Assembly (NCBI RefSeq): GCF_000517545.1
Contig: NZ_BAIV01000001.1
Location: 206,265-270,264 of the forward strand
Direction: 5' to 3'
DNA length: 64,000 nt
DNA from: Bacteroides reticulotermitis JCM 10512
GTDB lineage: Bacteria; Bacteroidota; Bacteroidia; Bacteroidales; Bacteroidaceae
Shown here: piece by piece, positions 30,487 through 39,685 of the stretch
How positions within the stretch are numbered: position 1 is the first letter of the stretch
Layout: every line of letters starts with the position of its first letter
Notes under the pieces: model-generated
Databases searched by the model: none
Seen by the model: only the letters and a program-made list of their open reading frames with translations
What the model was told of the DNA's origin: nothing
Translations under genes and position numbers: made by a program

Positions 30487-31367
30487 TTAAGAAAATAATA
30501 GGGTTGCTTTGTGTCTTTTTCTTGATGATATCATGTAAAGAAACTGAGAAACAAAGATTTGTTCGTTTGTTAAATGAATGGTTGGGCGAAATAGTCTACT
30601 ATCCTAGTGGAATGTGTTTTACATCATATTCCAAAGATTCAGTTATAACGAAATGTGATAAATCGATTTTTCCATACACTATACTCAATTATGTGGACTC
30701 TACAGGCTGTTTCAGTTGTAGGTTGCAACTTTCAAAGTGGAAAGAACTGATTGCGGAATTTGATTCAATAACTCCACATAAGCTAGATTTTATTTTTATT
30801 TTTAATTCTCAAGATGAGAGAGTACTAGCTCGGCTTTTAAAAAGAGAACACTTTACTAATTTTGTTTATATTGATGAGATTGATACATTAAATAAGATAA
30901 ACCATTTTCCGAAGGATGAGAATTTTCAAACATTCCTTCTTGATAAAGATGACCGAGTTCTAGCTATCGGCAATCCTATTCATAATCCCAAAGTGAAAGA
31001 ACTATATAAAAAAGTCATTTTAGGAGATGAAACCTTTAAACAAATTCCCCATAAAAATACAACTGTGAAAAAGGATAAATCAGTAGCTAACTTGGGAAGT
31101 TTCCCTTCGGAGGAAGAAGTGGTAACCGAATTCACTTTAACTAATACAGGAGATACTCCTTTAGTAGTCGTTGATGTGGTTACTTCTTGTGGATGCACTA
31201 CTGTAGAATATAGTAGAAAACCGGTGCTACCCGGAAAAGGACTTAAGCTTTCTATTAAATATAAGGCGGACCAACCAGGATATTTTAATAAAAGTGTTAA
31301 AGTCTTTTGTAATGCAGAGAAATCGCCTTTACTATTAAACATTACTGGAAATGCGTTAACTGATTAG
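30483..31367 (+). CDS. Thioredoxin-like lipoprotein fused to a DUF1573 domain
   Basis: 294 residues, intact. Lipoprotein signal LLCVFFLMISCKE. The thioredoxin-like domain (~60-175) has CxxC in DSTGCFSCRLQLSKW and KDENFQTFLLDKDDRVLAIGNPI. The C-terminal DUF1573 Ig-like domain (~195-294) has VTEFTLTNTGDTPLVVVDVVTSCGCTTVEYSRKPVLPGKGLKL. Its first domain is homologous to the 17194 gene. It overlaps the propeller gene by 4 bp and is followed after 8 bp by signal peptidase. Inferred role: periplasmic thiol chemistry on the six-cysteine peptide of the same operon. Confidence 0.83.
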   Translation: MIKKIIGLLCVFFLMISCKETEKQRFVRLLNEWLGEIVYYPSGMCFTSYSKDSVITKCDKSIFPYTILNYVDSTGCFSCRLQLSKWKELIAEFDSITPHKLDFIFIFNSQDERVLARLLKREHFTNFVYIDEIDTLNKINHFPKDENFQTFLLDKDDRVLAIGNPIHNPKVKELYKKVILGDETFKQIPHKNTTVKKDKSVANLGSFPSEEEVVTEFTLTNTGDTPLVVVDVVTSCGCTTVEYSRKPVLPGKGLKLSIKYKADQPGYFNKSVKVFCNAEKSPLLLNITGNALTD

Positions 31368-31375
31368 GAAAGCCT

Positions 31376-32263
31376 ATGAATGAAGTGAGGACAATTCTGC
31401 TAAAATGTTGCAATAGCTTGCTGAATCTATCTTTTTGCTTGTGTCTCTTGTTTTTGCTAGCATTAGTTCTGCAAGTATTTTGCTTTACTTCGTTCAAGAT
31501 ACCATCCGATTCTATGGAGCCAACTTTACAAGCGGGTGACAAAATTCTGGTGAATAAAATGGTTATGGGAGCACGTTTATTTAATATTTCTGCTGCTTTA
31601 GAAAACAAAGATGTTGCCATTTACAGAGTACCTAGCCTAGATAAATTGCAAAGAAATGATGTTCTGGTTTTCAACTTTCCTTATGAGAAGAAACGAAAAG
31701 ATAGCATTCGTTTTGATGTGATGCAATATTATGTAAAGCGATGTGTGGCTCTTCCAGGTGATACATTAGAAATTCGGCAAGGTCTTTTTAAAGTTCGTGG
31801 TGTGAATGAAATATTAGGAAATGCGAGAGCACAGGGACAAATTTCTGAAATGTTGGCGAAAGATGAGAAAACTATTGTATTAAGAGCATTTCCCCGTGAT
31901 AAAATAATGGGGTGGACGGTGTTAGAGTTTGGCCCATTACCTGTGCCCAAGCAAGGGCAAGTGGTAAAGATGAATCGTGAGAATGGCTGCTTGTATAAAC
32001 AATTGCTAGGATGGGAGCAGAAAAGGAAAGTGACCGTAAAGGATGATGCGGTAATGATTGGTGATAGTGTTATAAACGAATATCAGTTTGAAAAGAACTA
32101 TTATTTTGTAGCAGGAGATAAGGCTGATAACTCTCAGGATTCTCGTTATTGGGGCATGTTGCCTGAAGAGTATATTGTAGGTAAAGCTACATATATTTGG
32201 AGTTCTGTAAATAGATATACTGGGCAAGTCCTGTGGGAACGTGTCATGAAAAAAATTAAATAG
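31376..32263 (+). CDS. Signal peptidase I (S26), cluster-specific
   Basis: 295 residues. One N-terminal TM segment (~17-38) is followed by the S26 boxes: FKIPSDSMEPTLQAGD (catalytic Ser 46), YYVKRCVALPGDTLEI (general-base Lys 121) and GDKADNSQDSRYWGMLPEEYIVGKA. It is clearly a leader peptidase and its catalytic dyad is intact. It sits 8 bp after the thioredoxin/DUF1573 gene, in an operon starting with an NVEALA peptide. I infer that it processes the NVEALA precursors at the Ala-Leu-Ala motif; housekeeping LepB would be elsewhere in the genome. Confidence 0.9.
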   Translation: MNEVRTILLKCCNSLLNLSFCLCLLFLLALVLQVFCFTSFKIPSDSMEPTLQAGDKILVNKMVMGARLFNISAALENKDVAIYRVPSLDKLQRNDVLVFNFPYEKKRKDSIRFDVMQYYVKRCVALPGDTLEIRQGLFKVRGVNEILGNARAQGQISEMLAKDEKTIVLRAFPRDKIMGWTVLEFGPLPVPKQGQVVKMNRENGCLYKQLLGWEQKRKVTVKDDAVMIGDSVINEYQFEKNYYFVAGDKADNSQDSRYWGMLPEEYIVGKATYIWSSVNRYTGQVLWERVMKKIK

Positions 32264-32287
32264 GCAGAGATACGAACTAAAAGCAAT

Positions 32288-32344
32288 TGGTCCGAAATAG
32301 TCAGCCTGTTTTTTGTGCAATTACTTTCGTTTCGCCTATTTTTG
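32288..32344 (+). promoter_or_regulatory. Cluster promoter P5 (TGGTC direct repeat + -33/-7)
   Basis: TGGTC (32288-32292), cgaaa, TAGTC (32298-32302), TTTG (32312-32315), 21 bp, TATTTTTG (32337-32344). The 34-bp repeat-to--7 spacing is kept. The second half-site has one substitution. The propeller gene starts 41 bp downstream. Confidence 0.8.
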
Positions 32345-32385
32345 GAGTCGCCAATTATGATAATTGAACAAATAAAAAAAGATAA

Positions 32386-33543
32386 ATGATCTTACGTGCT
32401 AAACATATTGCTTATGTATTCTTCTTTATGCTTTTTGTGATATTAATATCATGTACAGGAGTAAAAAAGGGAGGAGCAGTAGATAATAATAAAGTTGGGA
32501 TACAGGTGGAGGAAATACAATTTCCTCCACAAAACATATTACAACTAAAGTCATATTATTTATCTTCTCCTACTCATTTGGATTCTATGGATATCCTTAT
32601 AGGCTATAACTATAGATTACATTCATTAGATTATATAGATCTAAGAACAAAACGAATTACTCAAACTCAACTATCTAGTGACGGTCCTGATGCTCTTACT
32701 CGGTTATCGGGGATATATGCTCATACTTTAGATTCGGTATGGTTATCTGATGAATCTCAATCTATTTTTTTAGTAGATTCTACCGGAACAATAAAAAAAA
32801 CGGTTAGTTTGAGAAAGCATTTGAAAGAAACAGAGCAGTTACTCATTAATACTAATTACGCAATGTATACTTCGCATTTGTATTATAATGCTGTTCGTCA
32901 ATCATTGATGTTTTTGGTAAAGGACCTATCTTCTAATTCTTTTGGCATAAAAGAGGTCTTTGTGGACAGTGAAAGGAGTGCAATAACTTATGAGCTTTCG
33001 CCCTCAAAGATCGTGCCTGATATAAGTGAGGGATATACTTATATGGATGCGCCTAATGTTAATTTTGTTGGTGAGAATATTATATATAACTATCCGATAG
33101 AATCTTCTATTTATACGCTTAATATACTTACCAATGAAAATAAAGTGATCACGGCGAAAAGTCGTTATACTTCAAATTTAGTTGAGAAATTTACATTAGC
33201 GGAGGATTATGCCGCTTTGGAAAGGCATAGAATTGAGAATCCTCATTTTTATGATGTAATGTATATTCCAAGCGTCAAAATGTATGCGCGTTTGCATATC
33301 GATAAACTAGAATTTGATGCGAATAGAGACCTAGAGAAATTGATAAATGATCGAGATTTATATTTGATGCTGTTTAATGAGGCTTTTGAGGTGGTTTGTG
33401 AAGTTAAATTGGCTAAGCATCGATATAGCTATTATACAGGGTGGAATGTATTAAGTGATGGTATTGCTCTTTTTGTAGATAATGCACTGGATGAGCAGAA
33501 TACGACAGATGATTTGAGGATGGATTTAGTTTTTCCAGAATGA
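32386..33543 (+). CDS. Beta-propeller lipoprotein 6
   Basis: 385 residues, intact. Lipoprotein signal with lipobox ILISC. Propeller-like strands: MDILIGYNYRLHSLDYIDLRTKR, DALTRLSGIYAHTLDSVWLSDES, SIFLVDSTGTIKKTVSL. More divergent than propellers 1-5: it lacks the GPGE turn and carries a longer insert around residues 150-260. First gene behind P5, with no peptide gene; followed by the membrane protein at 33642. Function unknown. Confidence 0.72.
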   Translation: MILRAKHIAYVFFFMLFVILISCTGVKKGGAVDNNKVGIQVEEIQFPPQNILQLKSYYLSSPTHLDSMDILIGYNYRLHSLDYIDLRTKRITQTQLSSDGPDALTRLSGIYAHTLDSVWLSDESQSIFLVDSTGTIKKTVSLRKHLKETEQLLINTNYAMYTSHLYYNAVRQSLMFLVKDLSSNSFGIKEVFVDSERSAITYELSPSKIVPDISEGYTYMDAPNVNFVGENIIYNYPIESSIYTLNILTNENKVITAKSRYTSNLVEKFTLAEDYAALERHRIENPHFYDVMYIPSVKMYARLHIDKLEFDANRDLEKLINDRDLYLMLFNEAFEVVCEVKLAKHRYSYYTGWNVLSDGIALFVDNALDEQNTTDDLRMDLVFPE

Positions 33544-33641
33544 TAATCTTCGAAAATGGTAAAATACTATATTATTTCTGATGCTAGCGTTTTTATGTAA
33601 CGATATTAGGACCTGAATTACTTGTTGAATGAAATATTAAA

Positions 33642-35284
33642 TTGATACAAATAGGAATAAAACATATAGGGAATTTGATAATGCTCGTGGGAGTTATCGC
33701 TATTCTAGCGGTATTACTTTTGCCCACTTCAACCATCATTGCTGTCGGAGATATGTCATATCAAAAACTATGGTTAGGATATATGTCTGTTGTGTTTATT
33801 ATTGGTTGTTTGTTTTATTTTAATATGAATGAGAAACAATGTCTCTCTTTTCATTTATTTGTTATATGGGTATTGATTGCATTAGGTGGAATTGAAGCAA
33901 TTTGGGGTTTGAGGCAACTATATGGTTTGGCTGTTTCAAACCATGCATTGTATGCCCTTACAGGTTCTTTCTACAATCCCGGCCCCTATTCGGGATACTT
34001 GGCGATGGTATTTCCGATTTGTTTGCATGAATGGCTGAATGTGAAAAATGTAAGAGAGCGTCGATGGATGCAGCAGGGGAAGTGCTATTTGTCGATAGGA
34101 GTGATTTTATTGATTGTTTGTGTACTGCCTGCTGGTATGAGTCGTTCGGCATGGATTGCTGCTACTATTTCGAGTGCATGGGTATATGGAATGCATGCTT
34201 CCTGGGGAAGTAGAATAAAGGAGATAGGACGAAAATATAGGGGAAGGGCATTAGCCGCTATTATCACTGGGGGGATTGTATTGTTAATGGCTGGCTATGC
34301 CCTTTTCCATTTAAAGGCTGATTCGGCTAGCGGGCGTCTGTTCATGTGGAAAATAAGTGGACTGGCTATTGCCGAAAGCCCTTTGTGGGGCCATGGAAGT
34401 GGAACTTTTGCTTCAGTTTACGGAATGGCACAGGAGAGTTATTTTGCTGCCGGAAGCTATACAAAAACGGAAGAGTTGGTGGCAGGAAGTCCGGAATATG
34501 CTTTTAACGAATATCTGCAAATAGCGGTGGAATATGGAGTTCCATTCCTTATTCTTATTTTAATGCTGATTGCGTTTTGCCTTTGGAAAGGGATTACTGA
34601 ACAAAAGATTGGTATCTGTGGTGGCGTGATTTCTGTTTTGGTATTTGCCTTTTCCTCTTATCCGATGCAAATTCCCGGTTTTGCTATAGCTATTTTCTTT
34701 TTATTGGCCGCTTGTGTTATAAGTCGTTCCAAAATTTCATTGATATTTTTTAGTTTGATAGTAGCTCTTTTGGGAACTTATTGCTTAAAGAGTAATCAAT
34801 ATGATGCTTGTAAGGAGTGGTTCCGTGTTAAAATGATGTATAATATTGGTGCTTATCAGGCTGCTAAGGAAGAATATGAGGTGCTATATCCTGAGTTGAA
34901 AAATAGAGGAGCATTCCTTTTTGAATATGGTCATTGTTTGCATAAATTGAAAGTATATGACTCTTCTATAAGGATGTTGAAAGAAGCGATTCAGTATAGC
35001 AGTGATCCGATGATTCTGAATATTATTGGTAAGAACTACCATGCATTGGGTGAGTTTGAAAAGGCTGAGGAATGTTGATACGTTCTACGCATCGTCTTCC
35101 GGGACGTATTTATCCGTATTACTTATTGGTGAAGTTGTATACCGAACCGGAATTTCAGAACCTGGAAAAGTTTAAGCAAACAGCTTCTATAGTATTGACA
35201 AAAGAACCTAAAGTACAATCAACAGCTATAAAGGAGATGCGAGAAGAGGTACGGAAATTAATAATTGATCATAGCGAACGGTAA
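33642..35284 (+). pseudogene. O-antigen-ligase-like (Wzy_C) membrane protein with TPR tail, frameshifted near the 3' end
   Basis: A polytopic membrane protein with about ten hydrophobic segments. The ligase-type periplasmic loop has LTGSFYNPGPYSGYLAMVFP, PAGMSRSAWIA and LWGHGSGTFASVYG...AHNEY-like EYAFNEYLQ. A TPR region follows from ~residue 400. The frame is lost at ~35075: EKAEEC* continues in another frame as LIRSTHRLPGRIYPYYLLVKLY to 35284. One missing T (TGT TTG) repairs it. The visible start is TTG at 33642; an ATG at 33629 would be in frame if one A of AAA were extra. Possibly attaches glycans to a cluster component (inference). Confidence 0.75.
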
Positions 35285-35370
35285 TATGAGTGAATAGATA
35301 ATAATGAAATAAAAGATGATAAGATATCTGAGTGAGATGCACTTTGTAAGTTATAATATTAACCATACAG

Positions 35371-35401
35371 CTTGATTAATGTGTTTTATTTTTTACATTT
35401 G
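35371..35401 (+). promoter_or_regulatory. Promoter of the RND efflux operon
   Basis: CTTG (35371-35374), a 19-bp spacer and TACATTTG followed by C (35394-35401). Transcription would start near 35408, ~50 nt before the membrane-fusion gene. No TGGTC repeat, so this operon is outside the cluster regulon. Confidence 0.65.
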
Positions 35402-35458
35402 CAAATAAACGATTGATGTTAGCTAGTTGACTATACTAAGATAAACAAACATTAAAAT

Positions 35459-36562
35459 ATGATGAAACATAAATTTACGTGGCTTTTACTATCTGTAGCC
35501 TTAAGTCTGGTAGTTGCCTGTTCTGGCAAAAAGAGTGATGCTGATAAAAAAGAACTAGGAGTTTCTACAGTTCTTCCTGATGGCGATAATAGAGTGAGTG
35601 CCCAGATCTTAAAGCGGTGCGACTTCCACCACGAACTGATAAGTAATGGGAAGGTGAATGCGCGCAGTAAAGCTGATCTACGGTTTGAGACAGGTGAAGT
35701 CATTGCTCGTATCTACGTAAAAAATGGGGATCGAGTACGTAAAGGCCAAAAGTTGGCAGAGTTGGATCAGTTTCGCCTTGAACAAAAAATGGCTCAAGCG
35801 GAAGATGCTTTAGCGAAAGCAAGCTTGGAGTTACAGGATGTTCTGATTGGGCAGGGGTACACATCGGATGATTTTAGTAAAGTACCGGCTGAAACGATGA
35901 AGCTTGCCAAGGTGAAAAGTGGTTATGACCAAACAAAATCACAGTATGAGTTGATAAAGAGAGAGCTAGAGCATGCTACGTTGGTAGCTCCTTTTGATGG
36001 AATAGTGGCTAACTTATTCGCAAAACCTCATAATCCCGCCAATACGTCTGAGGTGTTTTGTACGGTTATCGACACACGGGGAATGGAAGCGGACTTTACT
36101 GTATTAGAGAGCGAATTGTCTTTTATCAAGATGGGAGACAAAGTTTCGGTTACTCCCTATGCCGGCGGTGATTCTTATGAAGGGAGTGTATCCGAAGTCA
36201 ATCCGTTGGTAGATGTCAATGGGATGGTAAAGGTAAAGGCTGCGGTGAATGGACAAGATAAGTTGTTTAGTGGCATGAATGTGCGAGTGAGTGTACGTCG
36301 CTCCTTGGGCGGTCAACTGGTGATACCTAAAACGGCTGTTGTCTTGCGTTCGGGCAAACAGGTCGTGTTTACTCTAAGTAACGACAAAGCTATGTGGAAT
36401 TATGTACATACAGGATTAGAAAACGCCACCGAGTATGTTGTTTCCGATAAATCGCAGAAAGGGATTGCGGATGGGCTACTTGAAGGTGACACAGTTATTA
36501 TTACTGGTAATTTGAACTTGGCGCATGAGGCAGAAGTACAAGCTACTATGCATGCCGAATAA
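35459..36562 (+). CDS. RND efflux periplasmic adaptor (membrane fusion lipoprotein)
   Basis: 367 residues. Lipoprotein signal (VALSLVVACSGKK). Adaptor architecture: lipoyl half-motifs GEVIARIYVKNGDRVRKGQKLAEL and HATLVAPFDGIVANLFAKPHN around an alpha-hairpin, then a beta-barrel (VTPYAGGDSYEGSVSEVNPLVD) and a membrane-proximal domain. First gene of a four-gene tripartite pump operon. It links the inner-membrane permeases to the outer-membrane channel. Substrate not predictable. Confidence 0.93.
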   Translation: MMKHKFTWLLLSVALSLVVACSGKKSDADKKELGVSTVLPDGDNRVSAQILKRCDFHHELISNGKVNARSKADLRFETGEVIARIYVKNGDRVRKGQKLAELDQFRLEQKMAQAEDALAKASLELQDVLIGQGYTSDDFSKVPAETMKLAKVKSGYDQTKSQYELIKRELEHATLVAPFDGIVANLFAKPHNPANTSEVFCTVIDTRGMEADFTVLESELSFIKMGDKVSVTPYAGGDSYEGSVSEVNPLVDVNGMVKVKAAVNGQDKLFSGMNVRVSVRRSLGGQLVIPKTAVVLRSGKQVVFTLSNDKAMWNYVHTGLENATEYVVSDKSQKGIADGLLEGDTVIITGNLNLAHEAEVQATMHAE

Positions 36563-36608
36563 TGCATTCGGAAGGGTAGGGTAAATAATAAAAAACACTT
36601 AAATATTC

Positions 36609-39600
36609 ATGATAAAATTTTTGATTCATCGTCCTATCGCTGTGTTGATGGCATTTACTGCTAGCTTCATTATTGGTTTGGTGACTTATTATACATTGCC
36701 CATATCGCTGCTCCCCGATATTGCCATTCCGGAAATAACGGTGCAAGTATCTGCTGCAAACACCTCCGCACGCGAACTGGAGAATACGATTGTTAAACCC
36801 TTACGACAACAGCTGATTCAGGTTTCCACACTGAAGGATATACAGAGTGAGTCAAGAGATGGAGCAGGAATTATTCGTCTTTCTTTTGAATATGGCACAA
36901 ATACCAATCTAGCCTTTATTGAAGTAAATGAAAAGATTGATGCGGCAATGAGCTACTTACCTAAGGATGTATCACGTCCCAAGGTAGTTAAGGCTAGTGC
37001 AACAGATATTCCTGTGTTTTATCTGAATTTGACATTGAAGAAAGACAGTGCGTATGGTAGCACCCAGCAACAGTCTTTTCTAGAATTGTGTGAATTTGCC
37101 GAATCGGTTATCAAGCGGCGAATAGAACAACTCCCCGAGGTGGCTATGGTTGATGTTACCGGAATATTGGAGCAACAGTTGCAGATTGTGCCGGATAAAG
37201 ATAAAATGGGCATCATGGGGCTTACTATTGAGGATATTGAATCTGTTCTTTCAACCAACAATGTAGAGCCCGGCAGCATGACGGTTCGTGACGGATACTA
37301 TGAGTACAACATAAAGTTTTCAACGTTGCTGCGTACAGCGGAGGACGTTGAGAATATCTATCTTCGTAAAGAAGGACGCATTATGCAGCTAAAAGACTTT
37401 TGCCGGATACACATTATTCCTGTCAAAGAGCGGGGAATGGCTGTGTCCAATGGTAAACGTGCTGTTACTTTGGCGGTTATCAAGCAGGCTGATGAGAATA
37501 TGGATCAGATGAAGAAAGCATTGGCGGGGACTATGGGGCATTTCCAGCGGGTGTATCCGGATATTGACTTCAGCATTAGCCGTAATCAAACGGAACTATT
37601 AGACTATACAATTTATAACTTAAAAGAAAACCTGTCTCTGGGCTTTCTGTTTATCTGCCTGATTGCTGTCCTTTTTCTGGGTGATGTGAAATCTCCGCTG
37701 GTGATCGGTATTAGTATGTTTGTCTCTATCGTGAGTTGCTTCACTCTTTTCTATCTTTTCAATATGTCGCTTAACATCATATCGTTGGCTGGATTAATTC
37801 TGGCTTTGGGAATGATGATTGATAGTTCGATAGTGGTTACCGAAAATATATCTCAGTATCGTGAACGAGGCTATTCATTGCGTCGTGCTTGTATAGTTGG
37901 TACCAACGAGGTGATTACACCCATGTTGAGTTCTTCGCTGACAACGATTGCCGTCTTTATACCACTGATCTTTATGAGTGGAATTGCCGGTGCTATTTTC
38001 TTCGACCAGGCATTTGCTGTCACTGTGGGGTTGATGGTTTCTTACTTTACCGGCATTATATTACTTCCGGTGCTCTATTATTTGGTTTACCGTACCGGAG
38101 TCCGTACTCGAAAATGGAGATGGCTTTCTTTTAAGTTCAATAATCCGATAAAGGATCGTACTCTTTTTCGCATGTATGATGGAGGTATCGACTGGGTATT
38201 TAGTCATAAGACACTGAGTGTGCTCTTTTGTCTTATTTCCGTCCCCTTCTGTGTCTTTTTCTTCTTTTTTATTGATAAGGAGCGAATGCCTACTGTGGAG
38301 GAGAGTGAACTCATGGTACGGATTGATTGGAATGAGAATATTCACGTAGATGAAAACAAACGACGCATTGATGAACTTTTCAAGGAACTAAGTGCGCAAA
38401 CACTGGAGCAGACGGCGTCCATCGGACATCAAGACTTTATATTAAACAGAGAGAGGGAACTTTCATCTTCGGAAGCTGAACTGTATTTTCGTACGGAGAC
38501 TTCCAAAGAGATTGCACCTCTAAAACAGAAAGTGCACCAAAAACTGACAGATTCCTATCCGAATGCTGTAGTCTCATTCTTCCCACCTGAAACGGTATTT
38601 GAAAAGCTTTTTGTAACCGGTGAGCCGGATGTGGTTGCCGAGTTTTATGCACGTGATAAGACAGAAGCACCTCGGGCAGAGGCTATTCGGAAAGTCGAGC
38701 TTGAGTTAGGTCAACGAGCGGGAGTTGTTCCTATCGGTATTGCTTTTGAAAACCAGTTGAACTTGAGTATCAACAAAGAGAAGTTACTGCTTTATCGCAT
38801 ATCCTATAATGAGTTATATCGGATGTTGAAAACAGCTTTTCGCGAAAACAGTGTAACCATGTTGCACTCTTACCAACAGTATTTACCGATCAGTGTAGCC
38901 GGTGATGAGAAAACGGTGAATGATGTGTTGCAGGAAACGCTGATACAAACCCTACCCGATAATAAGGGCGAAATAGCGTATGTTCCTCTTCGTGAGTTAA
39001 TCACCGTAGCCCCTACGGAGGATTTGAAAAGTATTACTGCCGGTCGTAACGGCGAATATGTTCCATTTCATTTTTATGGAGTGAAACATGCCGAAGAACT
39101 GATAAAAGAAGCAAAACAAGTCGCGCAAGATACCGGTGACTGGGATACGGGATTTTCGGGAAGCTTCTTTTCTAACAAAGAGATGCTCGACGAACTAGTT
39201 ATCATTCTGCTAGTTTCTTTGCTATTGATGTACTTCATTCTAGCTGCTCAGTTTGAAAGCTTCCTCCAACCGTTGCTGGTCTTAGTCGAAATCCCGATAG
39301 ACGTTGCTTTTGCGCTGATGTTACTTTGGCTATGCGGATATACATTGAATCTGATGTCGGCTATCGGCTTAATTGTCACGTGCGGTATTGTGATTAACGA
39401 CTCCATCTTGAAACTGGATGCGATCAATGAACTGCGTAAATCCGGTATGCCTCTTGTCGAGTCTATTCATGAGGCGGGGCGTCGACGTTTGCGTCCCATT
39501 ATCATGACGTCACTTACAACCGTTTTTGCTATGGTTCCACTCTTGTTCTCTTCCGACCTCGGATCAGAATTGCAGAAACCACTATCTGTGGCAATGATTG

Positions 39601-39683
39601 GTACCATGCTGGTCGGCACTGCGGTGAGCCTGTTCATTGTACCCTTACTTTATTGGTTTATTTATCGGAAAAAACACGCTTAG
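36609..39683 (+). CDS. RND efflux permease 1 (AcrB/MexB superfamily)
   Basis: 1024 residues, full length with 12 TM segments and two large periplasmic loops. N-terminus MIKFLIHRPIAVLMAFTASFII, pore-domain repeats SAANTSARELENTIVKPL, and TM4 LAGLILALGMMIDSSIVVTENIS, where the usual Asp-Asp pair is Asp-Ser. C-terminal half ILAAQFESFLQPLLVLVEIPIDVAF. It starts 46 bp after the adaptor gene and is followed by the channel gene after 2 bp. Confidence 0.95.
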   Translation: MIKFLIHRPIAVLMAFTASFIIGLVTYYTLPISLLPDIAIPEITVQVSAANTSARELENTIVKPLRQQLIQVSTLKDIQSESRDGAGIIRLSFEYGTNTNLAFIEVNEKIDAAMSYLPKDVSRPKVVKASATDIPVFYLNLTLKKDSAYGSTQQQSFLELCEFAESVIKRRIEQLPEVAMVDVTGILEQQLQIVPDKDKMGIMGLTIEDIESVLSTNNVEPGSMTVRDGYYEYNIKFSTLLRTAEDVENIYLRKEGRIMQLKDFCRIHIIPVKERGMAVSNGKRAVTLAVIKQADENMDQMKKALAGTMGHFQRVYPDIDFSISRNQTELLDYTIYNLKENLSLGFLFICLIAVLFLGDVKSPLVIGISMFVSIVSCFTLFYLFNMSLNIISLAGLILALGMMIDSSIVVTENISQYRERGYSLRRACIVGTNEVITPMLSSSLTTIAVFIPLIFMSGIAGAIFFDQAFAVTVGLMVSYFTGIILLPVLYYLVYRTGVRTRKWRWLSFKFNNPIKDRTLFRMYDGGIDWVFSHKTLSVLFCLISVPFCVFFFFFIDKERMPTVEESELMVRIDWNENIHVDENKRRIDELFKELSAQTLEQTASIGHQDFILNRERELSSSEAELYFRTETSKEIAPLKQKVHQKLTDSYPNAVVSFFPPETVFEKLFVTGEPDVVAEFYARDKTEAPRAEAIRKVELELGQRAGVVPIGIAFENQLNLSINKEKLLLYRISYNELYRMLKTAFRENSVTMLHSYQQYLPISVAGDEKTVNDVLQETLIQTLPDNKGEIAYVPLRELITVAPTEDLKSITAGRNGEYVPFHFYGVKHAEELIKEAKQVAQDTGDWDTGFSGSFFSNKEMLDELVIILLVSLLLMYFILAAQFESFLQPLLVLVEIPIDVAFALMLLWLCGYTLNLMSAIGLIVTCGIVINDSILKLDAINELRKSGMPLVESIHEAGRRRLRPIIMTSLTTVFAMVPLLFSSDLGSELQKPLSVAMIGTMLVGTAVSLFIVPLLYWFIYRKKHA

Positions 39684-39685
39684 AT

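Noticed and set aside
35072..35284. Separate small gene translationally coupled by ATGTTGA overlap
   Set aside because: The product begins in the middle of a TPR continued from the upstream frame, so it is the 3' end of the ligase-like gene.
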